A stretch of DNA of 64,000 nucleotides from Methanoculleus sp. UBA430. GTDB taxonomy: Archaea > Halobacteriota > Methanomicrobia > Methanomicrobiales > Methanoculleaceae. The stretch is taken from assembly GCF_002506585.1 (NCBI RefSeq), contig NZ_DAXW01000009.1, forward strand, positions 43,874 to 107,873, written 5' to 3'. Both the position numbers and the translations under genes were made by a program. Within the stretch, counting starts at the first letter, position 1. Every line of letters starts with the position of its first letter. Below the pieces are notes generated by a model. That model worked only from the letters and a program-made list of their open reading frames with translations, was not told the DNA's origin and did not search any database. This document shows, one piece after another, positions 50,388 through 59,737 of this stretch.

Positions 50388-51524
50388 TCACTCCATTGTG
50401 GAGGATGTAGTGCTCAGGCTCCGATACGTCTGCAGAAGGTCCGCCTCCATTCTGGACCAGTTGTACGTCTCGAGAACCGCCTGTCTTCCGTTTGCACCCA
50501 TCCTCCGCGCCTCTTCCGGGTGATCGAAGATGTAGGTGATTGCGTCAGCGATATCGCTTACGCTCGACGGATCGACGAGGATGCCGCAGTCAGCTCTGTT
50601 GACGACCATACGAATCTCCGGCAGGTCGCTTGCAATGACCGGAAGCCCCAGGAGCATGTAGTCGAAGAGCTTGTTCGGCAGGCCGATCGAGATGTTATAG
50701 TACGTCGGCTGAAAGACCAGGAGTCCTGCAGTGCCTTCACTCAGCTTCTCGTACATCGCCCGATAGGGAAGGAAACCGGTGGAGGTGATGAACCCGCTCT
50801 CGCCGGATCCACCGATACCTGCGTCGAGGTTCTCTCGAACGTTCCCAACGAGCGTGAGGGATACATCGGGATAGCGTTCCCTGACCCTGCATACAGCCTC
50901 GATGCATTTGCCGACCCCGTGGAACGACTGCATGCTGCCTGCCATGAGCATGAGGTTTCGACCGTTCCGGTCAGGGTTATAAGGAATATCAAGGTCGGCG
51001 ATCGAGTAATTTGAGAGGATAGTCGGCTCAAACCCCCTCTCCCTGAACCGGGCGGCAACGCTCTCGCTGACGGCAAACGTGCTCTCGGCCAGGTGGGTCA
51101 GCGCAATCTCCACGCTTGAGACGAGTGTGGATAGCGCCCTCTGCGCCGGCGTGCCGTTCCGGATGCCGAGATCGAACGGGATCTCCGAGGGCCAGTGCTC
51201 GTGAATGTCATAGACGAGCTGTTTCCCTTTGAGGTACTTCGCAAGGACCCCTATGAGGAGGGCGTCGGGCTCATGACAGTGGTAGACGTCGCACTCCAGG
51301 TCCAGGCACGCCCGAAACGCCCGCCAGAGCGTCACCGGGTGAAGGAGGTTCGATGCTGGTTTCCGGACGGCGACGACCCGCACGCCCCCGTCCTCTCCGA
51401 AGCTTCCGGCGTCCGACGGGGCAATGATCGTGACGTCGTGCTCCTTTGCCAGGCTCTTCGCCTCTTTCTCGAATATTCGGCCGTCATGGGGCCGGTGAGT
51501 TGTGGTGAGCATGCAGATGCGCAT
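50388..51524 (-). CDS. Glycosyltransferase, GT4 (GT-B fold)
   Basis: A 378-residue GT4: N-terminal acceptor domain starts MRICMLTTTHRPHDGRIFEKEA, then YHCHEPDALLIG and YDIHEHWPSE; the C-terminal donor domain has the LPNKLFDYMLLGLPVIASD segment (about 290-310) with the nucleotide-sugar glutamate replaced by Phe-Asp-Tyr, and a final TYNWSRME. First of two GT-B genes in the glycan cluster. The 194-bp gap upstream holds an AT-rich TATA-like site near 51625. Confidence 0.88.
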   Translation of the reverse strand: MRICMLTTTHRPHDGRIFEKEAKSLAKEHDVTIIAPSDAGSFGEDGGVRVVAVRKPASNLLHPVTLWRAFRACLDLECDVYHCHEPDALLIGVLAKYLKGKQLVYDIHEHWPSEIPFDLGIRNGTPAQRALSTLVSSVEIALTHLAESTFAVSESVAARFRERGFEPTILSNYSIADLDIPYNPDRNGRNLMLMAGSMQSFHGVGKCIEAVCRVRERYPDVSLTLVGNVRENLDAGIGGSGESGFITSTGFLPYRAMYEKLSEGTAGLLVFQPTYYNISIGLPNKLFDYMLLGLPVIASDLPEIRMVVNRADCGILVDPSSVSDIADAITYIFDHPEEARRMGANGRQAVLETYNWSRMEADLLQTYRSLSTTSSTME

Positions 51525-51718
51525 AGCGGGGTCTCAGGCCTCCCTGCCCGGAGCCTTCCCCCCGGGTTATCTTCGGGCACGAACAGGAGGACCGAATGGA
51601 CCCAACTATACCGAAGAGACACTTATACTTTATTGCAGAAAGAGCCCTTCCGGGCAGAGGACGAACGGGCAGTGAAACGATGGTTCCAGAGCCGGCCTGC
51701 AGGAGAGTGATGAGCAGG

Positions 51719-52720
51719 TCACGACTGCAGCGTCGCAATTATCCGGCGAAGTTTCTGTTCCCTCTGCTCGCGAGAGAAGAGTTCGCAAATCCTCTTCCGC
51801 GCAGCCGGTCCCGCATCGGCGATGAGGGCTCGCGATATGGCATCGACCGTCGCCTGCGTATCAGCATACGGGACCGCAAAACCAGTATCGCCTGCAACCT
51901 CCGGGAGGGCGCCCCGGTCCGTCACCACCGGGACGCACTCACAGGACATCGCCTCGGCAAGCGCGACGCCGAACGACTCCCGGTAGGAGAGCTGGCAGTA
52001 GACCTTCGCCCGGCGATACCAGCCGATGAGCTCATCCTGCCCGACAGCCCCGACAAACTCAACGTTATCGGGAGCATCTCGTTTCAGGAGTTCAAGGGCG
52101 TCGTCAAGGGCCCGGCCGATGAGGACGAACCGCGTTTGGGGGATCTGACGGGCCGCATCGATGAAGGTATCAAGCCCTTTCACCCTGATATTTGCCGTGC
52201 TGACGAGGCACACGGTGAGGACGATACTCTCTTTTTGGCCTCCGGGAGAGAAGAACGACGTGTCGACACTGTTGTAGACCGTCTCAAGCCGGCGGGGTTG
52301 TGCGACCGCGAGGATCTCCCTCCTGCTGAACTCCGAGACCGCGAGGGTGCAGTCGGCGTTCTCTATAATATACCGGACTTTTCCTGCCATGGCCGGGTCC
52401 TGGAGCGCGCCATACCCGAGCTCCGGTTCATGTGCCACTTCATAACCGCCTATGACGACCAGGGACTTCTTCCGGAGCAGTCGCGCCGCCCTGACCGCGA
52501 GATACGAGTGGTTATGGGCAAACCACGAAAAGACGATATCAGTCCTGAGAACCCCGGAGAGGATCGAGAGCACCAGGGAGAGCCTCCGCCCGAAGCTCCC
52601 GGTCGGGCCGCCCCCGGTGGCGACCTCCCGGACAGGGTAACTCGCCTCGAGGATGTGCAGGTCCCCTTCTACGAAAGAGGAGAGGCTGCTCGTGAGAAAC
52701 AGGATCGCGGGCCTGTGCAT
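51719..52720 (-). CDS. Glycosyltransferase, GT4-like
   Basis: A 333-residue GT-B enzyme: MHRPAILFLTSSLSSFVEGDL at the start, NADCTLAVSEFSRREI, ETVYNSVDTSFF, then ESFGVALAEAMSCECVPVVTDRGALPE, the E-x7-E donor-binding motif (near 260). The ATG at 52720 is chosen; a GTG at 52735 overlapping the wecB stop is possible and the frame up to 52912 lies inside wecB. It is coupled to wecB. Confidence 0.88.
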   Translation of the reverse strand: MHRPAILFLTSSLSSFVEGDLHILEASYPVREVATGGGPTGSFGRRLSLVLSILSGVLRTDIVFSWFAHNHSYLAVRAARLLRKKSLVVIGGYEVAHEPELGYGALQDPAMAGKVRYIIENADCTLAVSEFSRREILAVAQPRRLETVYNSVDTSFFSPGGQKESIVLTVCLVSTANIRVKGLDTFIDAARQIPQTRFVLIGRALDDALELLKRDAPDNVEFVGAVGQDELIGWYRRAKVYCQLSYRESFGVALAEAMSCECVPVVTDRGALPEVAGDTGFAVPYADTQATVDAISRALIADAGPAARKRICELFSREQREQKLRRIIATLQS

Positions 52721-52731
52721 GCTGCGGACCT

Positions 52732-53811
52732 TCACCCGGGCGGGGCACCCTGAAACCCGGTGAGAATCTCCCTGATTCGAATGCAGGCATCCCCATCGCC
52801 GAACAGGTTCTTCTGCCGCGATACCGGTGAAAACGCGTGAATTGCGTCTGTAATCAACTCTTGCTCCGCCCCGACGAGCACGTTCCACCCGGCCTCGACC
52901 GTCTCGACCCACTCGGTGTTCTCCCGGAGGGTGATGCAGGGCACGCCGAGCATGTAGGCCTCCTTCTGGACGCCGCCGGAGTCGGTGAGGATCTTTGCCG
53001 CATGCGCTATCAGGTGGAGCATATCGAGGTAGCCGAGCGGTTCGATGACCCGAACGTTCTTCGGCATCGCCGCAAGGAGGCCGTATTCGTTGAGGAAACG
53101 CCGTGTCCGCGGGTGGGCCGGGAAGACGATCGGAACTCCGGCCTCTCCGAGGGCACCGATGATGGCGACCATATTTTCACGATCGTCGGTGTTCGAGGGC
53201 CGGTGGACGGTGACGGCGAGGTACCTCCCCGGTCGAACCTCGAGATCTTCAAGGATCCGGGAGCGCTCTTCTGCGACCCGACGGTTGTAGTTCATCGCGT
53301 CATACATCACATCCCCGACGAGGTGGACGCCCTTCGTGACCCCCTCGGCCGCGAGGTTTCTAGCGGCCGTCTCCGTCGGGCAGAAGAGAAGATCCGAACA
53401 ATGGTCGGTGAGCACCCGGTTGATCTCTTCGGGCATACGGCGGTCGAAACTGCGGAGCCCCGCCTCGACGTGCGCCACCGGGATGTGGAGTTTTGCCGCC
53501 GCGAGCGCCCCCGCGAGGGTCGAGTTCGTGTCGCCGTAGACGAGGATCACATCGGGCTCCTCCTTTTCAAGGACGTCCTCGATCGCCCCAAGCATCGCCC
53601 CGGTCTGGTGACCGTGGGTCCCGGAGCCGATGCCGAGGTTGTAGTCGGGCTTCGGTATGGCGAGGTCCTCGAAGAAGACCTCCGACATCCCGTGGTCGTA
53701 GTGCTGACCGGTGTGGACGAGGATCTCCTCGTGCTCTTTTCTGAGTTCATGGGAGACAGGGGCGCACTTGATGAACTGCGGCCGGGCGCCGATGAACGAT
53801 GCGATCTTCAT
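52732..53811 (-). CDS. wecB: UDP-N-acetylglucosamine 2-epimerase
   Basis: A 359-residue non-hydrolysing epimerase: IGARPQFIKCAPVSHEL, TGQHYDHGMSE, YGDTNSTLAGALAA, VEAGLRSFDRRMPEEINRVL, TDSGGVQKEA and the RENTEWVET active-site segment. It makes UDP-ManNAc from UDP-GlcNAc. Next to the WecC-type dehydrogenase it supplies UDP-ManNAcA for N-glycans or cell-wall sugars. Confidence 0.96.
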   Translation of the reverse strand: MKIASFIGARPQFIKCAPVSHELRKEHEEILVHTGQHYDHGMSEVFFEDLAIPKPDYNLGIGSGTHGHQTGAMLGAIEDVLEKEEPDVILVYGDTNSTLAGALAAAKLHIPVAHVEAGLRSFDRRMPEEINRVLTDHCSDLLFCPTETAARNLAAEGVTKGVHLVGDVMYDAMNYNRRVAEERSRILEDLEVRPGRYLAVTVHRPSNTDDRENMVAIIGALGEAGVPIVFPAHPRTRRFLNEYGLLAAMPKNVRVIEPLGYLDMLHLIAHAAKILTDSGGVQKEAYMLGVPCITLRENTEWVETVEAGWNVLVGAEQELITDAIHAFSPVSRQKNLFGDGDACIRIREILTGFQGAPPG

Positions 53812-53813
53812 GG

Positions 53814-55247
53814 TTATTCCCGGATCGGATGGCCGTTCCTGTCACCCCGGCCGATGCCCTTGTAGACGAAGCCCGCCCGGATGAACGCATCCGGATCGAC
53901 GACGTTCCTGCCGTCGACGATCACCGGGTGCTCCCGGCCCGAGAGTTCCTTTGTCCGGGCAGGGTCGAGGGAGGCGTAGTGGTGGTGAGCCGTGAAGACG
54001 ACGACGGCGTCCGCGCCCACGAGGGTCTCATCGAGGTCGTGCGAGACCTCGATGCCCGGGTACTGATCCACGAACGGATCGTGGACCCTGACTTCAGCGC
54101 CGGCCTCTTTCATCACCGCGAGATAGGGTTCTGAGGGGGTGTTTCTGGCATCGTCGGAGTTCTGGATGAACGCCCACCCCAGGAGCGTGACCGTTGCACC
54201 CGCAAGGGGCTTCCCGGCCCGCCTGAGCCCCTCGACGGTCAGGTAGACCATGTGCTCGGGCATGAACTCGTTGAGCTTCCGGGCGACGCCGAAGATAGAC
54301 TCGGCCCCGTGCGGGTACCAGAGGTCGCCGCCGAGAACCTGTGCCCCCCGCTCAAGGTGCCAGGAGTCCTTCGTGAGACAGTGGCCGCCGACCCCGGCAC
54401 CCGGCCAGAGGATCGCCCGGGTGATCCCCTCACCCTTGAGGGAGTCGATCCCCGCCCGGACGTCGTAGACGTTGACGCCCATCGCCTCGCAGTGGAGCGC
54501 CAGCTGGTTTGCTGCAGCGATCTGGAGGTCACGGAAGGCGTTCTCGGCGGTCTTCGTCACCTCGGCCGCGGTCGCGGTCATCGCGATGATCTTCCCTGCC
54601 GTCAGGACCGGGCGGTAGAGTTCGACCGCCCGCGCCGTCGAGACCTCGTCGATCCCGCCGACGATCCGGTCGTGCTCGCGGATATTCCGGAGCAGCCGCC
54701 CGACCATCACCCGCTCAGGGGCGTGTGCCAGCGCGAACTCCTCGCCGGCGACGAGGCCCGACTCCGCCTCGAGGATCTCGCGGGCCATGCACTCGGTCGT
54801 GCCGGGGGTGACGGTCGACTCGATGACAACGAGCGTCCCCTCGGAGAGATGCCTCCCCACTGCGCGGAGGCCCTCGGTAAGGGCCGAGAAGTCGGGGATG
54901 AGGTCTTTTGGATCCGCAAAGGGCGTCTGGATCGCGAGGGTCACCGCGTCGCACGCCGCGACCTCCTCGAAGTCCGATGTACACCGGAACTTTCCGGCAG
55001 CAACGACCTTTCCGAGGAGATCCTCCAGATCCGGCTCCTCACCCTTGAGCGGGGACTCACCCCGGTTCAGCATAGCGACCTTGTAACCGGAGGAGGGGGA
55101 GGCCCGCTGGAACCCGAGAACGGACTCGAACCCGGGAGCGTTCGCAAAGAGCACCGCGGCGGGAATGCCGACGTAGCCCATCCCGACGACACCAATCGTC
55201 TTGATAGGGCCTCTACCGCTGATGATCGATTGTAACCTGCCGCTCAT
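53814..55247 (-). CDS. wecC: UDP-N-acetyl-D-mannosaminuronate dehydrogenase (WecC-type)
   Basis: A 477-residue UDP-sugar 6-dehydrogenase. Rossmann motif GVVGMGYVGIP (about 19-29), a middle domain with the KTAENAFRDLQIAAANQLAL helix, GAGVGGHCLTKDSW with the catalytic cysteine, and a C-terminal UDP-binding domain (LLGWAFIQNSDDARNTPS). It oxidises UDP-ManNAc to the uronic acid. The ATG at 55247 overlaps the dehydrogenase gene before it by 4 bp; further in-frame starts to 55355 lie inside that gene. Confidence 0.93.
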   Translation of the reverse strand: MSGRLQSIISGRGPIKTIGVVGMGYVGIPAAVLFANAPGFESVLGFQRASPSSGYKVAMLNRGESPLKGEEPDLEDLLGKVVAAGKFRCTSDFEEVAACDAVTLAIQTPFADPKDLIPDFSALTEGLRAVGRHLSEGTLVVIESTVTPGTTECMAREILEAESGLVAGEEFALAHAPERVMVGRLLRNIREHDRIVGGIDEVSTARAVELYRPVLTAGKIIAMTATAAEVTKTAENAFRDLQIAAANQLALHCEAMGVNVYDVRAGIDSLKGEGITRAILWPGAGVGGHCLTKDSWHLERGAQVLGGDLWYPHGAESIFGVARKLNEFMPEHMVYLTVEGLRRAGKPLAGATVTLLGWAFIQNSDDARNTPSEPYLAVMKEAGAEVRVHDPFVDQYPGIEVSHDLDETLVGADAVVVFTAHHHYASLDPARTKELSGREHPVIVDGRNVVDPDAFIRAGFVYKGIGRGDRNGHPIRE

Positions 55248-56197
55248 GCCAACACCATCGTGGGTGAGAAGCATCGCGCAACATCCTCGCAGATCTGTAT
55301 ATTCAACAGTGCCTGTGCGGGGCTGACCGGGAACTCTTTTCCTCGTGCCGCGCATTCGAGGAACGTCGAGAGTTCGAGTTTCAGCGGCTCCTGTTTGTTC
55401 ACGAGCACCTTCTCAAGGATGTTCTCCTGCACGTAGCGCTCATCTTCGACCGCGTACTGCCCGGGTTTTCTGTGGATGTAAATCTCCTGGGCCATAAAGT
55501 CCCCTTCGACGGTGAACTCCTCTTCCTCGATATAGATCATCCGGATCTTCTTTGAGGACTTCCGGCTTGCGGAGAGATAGACCGGGGTCCCGCCGAAGGA
55601 GAAGAGGGCGCTGCAAACGTCCTCGTTGCCGCTGCCGGAGAGGCGATATGCCCCTCCGGGGAGGAGGACGTTTCGCATGATATCCACGTCGTGGATCATC
55701 AGGTCCTCGACGACCGATGATCCGCTCACCCGGGAAGAGGCCGGGTTATGCCGCTTCATCTCGATGTAGAGGGGGTCCCGGACGATCTTCTTGATCTCGG
55801 GGACGATCGGGTTGAACCGCTCGATGTGCCCGACACCGGCGACGAGGCCGTCAGGGATCTTCTTGATAAGCCGCCGACTCTCCTCCGCCGTCGCGCATAT
55901 GGGTTTCTCGATAAGCAGTGGCACCCCGGCGCCGATGACCTGCTCGGCGACCGGGAAGTGATAAGGCGTCGGGACGCAGACACTCACCGCGTCCACGCGC
56001 TCAAGCAGGCTTTCAACAGTCGGAGAGGCCGTTGCCCCGAAGACTCCGGCAAGGTCGCGTGCCGCATTCCCATTGAGGTCGTACAGGTAAAGCGAGTTTA
56101 CCATTTTTAGTTCCGAATACACGCGGGCATGGTTTTTACCCATCATTCCTACACCGATTACCCCTACGTCCAAGATTTCACCCCGGTAGTCCTCCAT
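55244..56197 (-). CDS. Gfo/Idh/MocA-family sugar nucleotide dehydrogenase
   Basis: A 317-residue NAD-dependent oxidoreductase: GVIGVGMMGKNHARVYSEL at the N-terminus, a CVPTPYHFPVAEQVI segment, LLIEKPICATAEES with the EKP motif, and a C-terminal domain with HDVDIM. In methanogens such enzymes (UDP-GlcNAc 3-dehydrogenase type) prepare 3-amino sugars. I use the ATG at 56197, since the frame upstream is open but unlike protein. First gene of the minus-strand glycan operon. Confidence 0.88.
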   Translation of the reverse strand: MEDYRGEILDVGVIGVGMMGKNHARVYSELKMVNSLYLYDLNGNAARDLAGVFGATASPTVESLLERVDAVSVCVPTPYHFPVAEQVIGAGVPLLIEKPICATAEESRRLIKKIPDGLVAGVGHIERFNPIVPEIKKIVRDPLYIEMKRHNPASSRVSGSSVVEDLMIHDVDIMRNVLLPGGAYRLSGSGNEDVCSALFSFGGTPVYLSASRKSSKKIRMIYIEEEEFTVEGDFMAQEIYIHRKPGQYAVEDERYVQENILEKVLVNKQEPLKLELSTFLECAARGKEFPVSPAQALLNIQICEDVARCFSPTMVLA

Positions 56198-56341
56198 GAT
56201 AGCATCGCTGCCCTCGTCGCGAGCAGGGGAGACCCGTCCTGCCGGACTGTGGTCGCCCTCCTGCTCGGGTTCAAAACCAATAAGGTTTTCCACGGCCAAA
56301 CCCGTACTGTGTTCCGGCCCTCCGGTTATCTTGCCCGTGTC

Positions 56342-57787
56342 ATGCGCATCGATCCAGTTCAACGCCAGAGCGTCATCAGCCTCGCCTCGACACTGGGCCT
56401 CACCGCGATCGGGTTCCTCTCCACAATGTTCTTCACCCATACCGTCGGTCTGTCGATACTGGGCGCGTATTACCTTTTTTTCGCCTACTTCAGCGTTTTC
56501 AACCTGATCGGGGACGGCGGGTTCGGTGGCGCCGCGGTAAAGCGGATCAGCGAGGGTGAGGACCAGAACGCATACTTCACCGCGTTCTGCCTCCTCCGGG
56601 TGATGCTGCTGGCCGTCTCGGTGGGCTTTCTCCTCATCGCCCGGCCATACCTCACCGGCCTCACCGAATCGGGAGTCTTCCCCTGGCTGATCGTCGCGCT
56701 GGCCGTCAGTGTCTTCACGAACATCGCTTCAAACAGCGTCTACGGCAGCGGGAAGGTCGGCGTCAACCAGATCGGCGGCCTGATCGATAACCTGACCCGT
56801 GTGGTCGTCCAGATCGTCGCGGTCGTCCTCGGCTACGGTATTGCGGGCCTGGCCGGCGGATTCGTCGCCGGGCTCCTTGCTTCGGGACTCTTCAATTTCC
56901 GTTTCCTGGAACTCTCCCCGGCACGGTTCGGCCGGTCCCACATCCAGAGCCTTTTTGCCTTCTCGTTCTGGACGTTCCTCGGTTCGGGCGGTTACCTCGT
57001 CTTCTCGTATGCCGATATCATCATAATAGGTTACTTCATGACCGAGGCCGATGTCGGCATCTACCGGGTGGCGCTCCAGCTCACCTCCATCGCAACGTTC
57101 GTCACCATAGCGCTTCATACCACCCTCTACCCGAAGATCAGCTACTGGGGGAAGCAGGACGACCTCCCGTCGGTGGAGCGCGCGCTTGCCCGTGCCTTCA
57201 CCTACTCGCTCCTCCTCGCGATCCCGGTCGTTGTCGGGGGCTGGATCCTCGGCGAGCGGCTCCTCTACTTCTTTTACACGGCGTCATCCACCGCCGGGGC
57301 GGGGGCTCTCGCGCTCCTCCTGCTCGTCCAGGTTGCCCATGTCTTCATGTTCCTCCAGACGATGTGCTTAAACGCCCTCGACCGGCCGAAGGACTCGTTC
57401 CGGGTGACGGCAATCGCGGTTGCCGCGAACATCGGCTTGAACCTCCTCCTCATCCCGGCCTACGGTATTGTCGGGGCATCGGCGGCCACGCTCGTCACCA
57501 TGGTGCTGAACGCAATGCTCTCCCGCCGTGCCCTCTCCCAGAGCATCCGGGTGCGGATAGAGCCCCGGGCCGTGGGCAACATCGTCCTTGCCGCACTCGT
57601 CATGGCGGCTGTCATCATCGCCTTCTCGTACTTCTTCCCACTCACAAACGTCGTTCTCGTCCTTGCAGTCGTCGCCCTCGGCGGGCTGGTCTACTTCTTG
57701 CTGCTTCTCCGCATCGACAGGGGCATCCACGACGAATTAACGGAGCTTGCCGGAAAACTCGGGATCCCCTGGCCGGGAGTGCTCTGA
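56342..57787 (+). CDS. Oligosaccharide flippase (Wzx/MOP family)
   Basis: A 481-residue polytopic protein with about twelve or more helices. The MOP-type N-terminus has SVISLASTLGLTAIGFLSTMFF and the GDGGFGGAAVKRISEGED loop; C-terminal ALDRPKDSFRV, NIGLNLLLIPAYGIVGASAATL are typical of PST/Wzx exporters. It would flip lipid-linked glycans across the membrane. The ATG at 56342 is chosen because the upstream open frame is shared with the divergent dehydrogenase promoter region. Confidence 0.9.
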   Translation: MRIDPVQRQSVISLASTLGLTAIGFLSTMFFTHTVGLSILGAYYLFFAYFSVFNLIGDGGFGGAAVKRISEGEDQNAYFTAFCLLRVMLLAVSVGFLLIARPYLTGLTESGVFPWLIVALAVSVFTNIASNSVYGSGKVGVNQIGGLIDNLTRVVVQIVAVVLGYGIAGLAGGFVAGLLASGLFNFRFLELSPARFGRSHIQSLFAFSFWTFLGSGGYLVFSYADIIIIGYFMTEADVGIYRVALQLTSIATFVTIALHTTLYPKISYWGKQDDLPSVERALARAFTYSLLLAIPVVVGGWILGERLLYFFYTASSTAGAGALALLLLVQVAHVFMFLQTMCLNALDRPKDSFRVTAIAVAANIGLNLLLIPAYGIVGASAATLVTMVLNAMLSRRALSQSIRVRIEPRAVGNIVLAALVMAAVIIAFSYFFPLTNVVLVLAVVALGGLVYFLLLLRIDRGIHDELTELAGKLGIPWPGVL

Positions 57788-57892
57788 AGAGCGGAGATCG
57801 GGCCGGAAAGCTCCTCCCCGACAGGCAGGGGAACTATGCCCATCTGATTGAAATAGCAGCGCGGCAATCCGTATCTGTACGAGAGGAAGACA

Positions 57893-58333
57893 ATGAAGAA
57901 AGAAGTCCGCGAACTGAAACGCGAAGAGTTCCCGCTTGCAGAGAAGGTCTGGACACATTACCGGAACCAGAAAGCCGATCCTGCACGCGAGAGGATCTTC
58001 GGTGTCGTTATCGATGGCGACCTTGCCGCGACAGCCCGCTGCACCCGCCACCCGGGTGGTCTCGAGATGGACTGCGTCTTCACCCTGGATGAGCACCGCG
58101 GGCACGGGTACGCCAAGGAGGTCGTGCAGATACTCCTCGACGAATGTGGCTCCGAGACGATCTACATCCACTCGACCCTCCCCCTGATCGAGTTTTACGG
58201 GAAACTCGGGTTTGTGCCCATCCCTGAGGCACAACTGCCGACGAGTATCAAGGACCGGTTCCTCTTCTGCTTCGGGGAGATGGCGGGGTGCAACGTCGCC
58301 CCCATGATGCGAAACCCGGGCGGGGCGGGATAG
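57893..58333 (+). CDS. GNAT N-acetyltransferase
   Basis: A 146-residue GNAT domain. The acetyl-CoA loop is DEHRGHGYAKEVV (about 66-78, R/Q-x-x-G-x-A type), followed by FYGKLGF at the end of the fold. Substrate unknown; in this cluster a sugar amine is possible. A ribosome-binding site (AGAGGAAG) precedes the ATG. Confidence 0.85.
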   Translation: MKKEVRELKREEFPLAEKVWTHYRNQKADPARERIFGVVIDGDLAATARCTRHPGGLEMDCVFTLDEHRGHGYAKEVVQILLDECGSETIYIHSTLPLIEFYGKLGFVPIPEAQLPTSIKDRFLFCFGEMAGCNVAPMMRNPGGAG

Positions 58334-58386
58334 CCGGACCCGTTACACCGCCCTCCCGCTCCATGCGACGGCAAACCTGATGTGCG

Positions 58387-59208
58387 ATGAAATCCGATAG
58401 ACCGGGGGGCTGCGACGGCATGAGGAGCATCGATTACATCGTCCCTACCTGGAACAGTGACGCAACGCTGGAGCTCGCGCTCTCGTCAATCCGGCAACAC
58501 GGGCGCCCGAACAGGATCATCGTCGTCGATAAGCACTCGACCGACCGGACCACGGCGATCGCCAGGGAATATGGTTGCGACATTATCTCTTCAGGCACGA
58601 TCCTCGGGGCCGCAAGAAGGCTCGGGGCATGCGAGGCCCACACAGACCTTGTCGCCTTCGTCGACTCCGACGTGGAACTTCTCCCGGAGTGGGAAGAGGT
58701 CCTGCGGACCTCGGCCGACGGACGATATCCGGATGCGGGAGTCATCGGTGCGCTTTATAACGACGGTTATATCAGGCGGCCGGCCGGGCCGATCTCGCTG
58801 CTCGGGGGCAACGGGGCATTCGGCTGCTGCGTGACGCGCCGGAAGTGCGTGGTGGCGTGCACGGCCCTTGATGGCCTCTCAAGCGGAGAAGATGCTCTCT
58901 ATGCCGAATATCTGGCTGGAAAGAATCTGCGATGGTATATCCTGCCCATCTTCGTCAACCACCACCATGCGCTTGGGAACGTCTCCGATACGCTGCGGTG
59001 GCGGTGGCTTGGGGCCGGCCTCAGGCAGCGGAAAGGGTTCCGGACCTCGATATGCAGGTCCGTCCTCGGCGGGGCAGTCATCGGCCTCCCTATGAACGGC
59101 CTTGACCTCTCCTATCGGGAGAACATCATCCTGCGGCTGAACTATTTTATCGGGTATATGCTCCCCGGCAGGTACTTCGAGGTCGAGAGGGAGAAGAGAC
59201 AGTTCTGA
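58387..59208 (+). CDS. Glycosyltransferase family 2
   Basis: A 273-residue (or 262 from the ATG at 58420) GT-A enzyme: YIVPTWNSDATLELALSSI, VVDKHSTDRTTAIA and DSDVELLPEWEE carrying the DxD site; the C-terminal part lacks membrane helices but is hydrophobic near residues 220-260. It probably acts on the lipid-linked glycan of this cluster. Its last part has aromatic-rich RLNYFIGYMLPGRYFEVE. Confidence 0.88.
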   Translation: MKSDRPGGCDGMRSIDYIVPTWNSDATLELALSSIRQHGRPNRIIVVDKHSTDRTTAIAREYGCDIISSGTILGAARRLGACEAHTDLVAFVDSDVELLPEWEEVLRTSADGRYPDAGVIGALYNDGYIRRPAGPISLLGGNGAFGCCVTRRKCVVACTALDGLSSGEDALYAEYLAGKNLRWYILPIFVNHHHALGNVSDTLRWRWLGAGLRQRKGFRTSICRSVLGGAVIGLPMNGLDLSYRENIILRLNYFIGYMLPGRYFEVEREKRQF

Positions 59209-59284
59209 CCGGCACCCCGTTAGAGACCTCTCTTCGCCCGGGCTGGTGACAGAACGCCAGAGGGTTGACCGCAGGGAACGTGCC

Positions 59285-59737
59285 CTAGTGTTCTATCTTC
59301 TTGATATGCTCGATGGCGCTCTCCGCCAGTCTCTCCCTTCCCTGCAGCTCGGCGACGTCCCGTATCGCCTCGAGCATGTGGACGGAGTCTTCAAGGAAAC
59401 TCAGGATGTCCGCGGGGTAGAGGTCGATCCCGTATTCATCAAGGAGGTGGGCGCTGATCTGGCGGTGGTCGAGCCCCATCTCCCGGAACTCGATGATGGC
59501 AAGGGTGAACTTGCGTTCCGGGCAGCCGCAGAAGGGAGCGTTCTTGCACTTGCAATCCATGAAGTCCCGGAAAAAAGCCAGGAGTTGTTCGTGCATCCGC
59601 CGGTCGAGGTTCTCGAAGTTGATCGCCTTCCCGAGCGACTCGAGGAAGGCGCCCGAGAAGACATGGTCCGGGAGCCGGAACCCTGCAGCCCGCTCCAGCC
59701 TCCGTGCCGCCCGGAACCGGGCCTTATCCGCAATCAC
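59285..59737 (-). CDS. Cys-cluster protein (DUF5814-like), partner of the DUF2150-type gene
   Basis: A protein of about 150 residues from the GTG at 59737: MIADKARFRAARRLERAAGFRLPD. It contains CKCKNAPFCGCPERKF, a compact four-cysteine site likely to bind zinc, followed by a helical part (IIEFREMGLDHRQISAHLLDEYGIDLYPADIL). Similar cysteine domains end some archaeal superfamily 2 helicases, but here it stands alone. Its GTG overlaps the stop of the upstream gene by 4 bases. Confidence 0.65.
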   Translation of the reverse strand: MIADKARFRAARRLERAAGFRLPDHVFSGAFLESLGKAINFENLDRRMHEQLLAFFRDFMDCKCKNAPFCGCPERKFTLAIIEFREMGLDHRQISAHLLDEYGIDLYPADILSFLEDSVHMLEAIRDVAELQGRERLAESAIEHIKKIEH

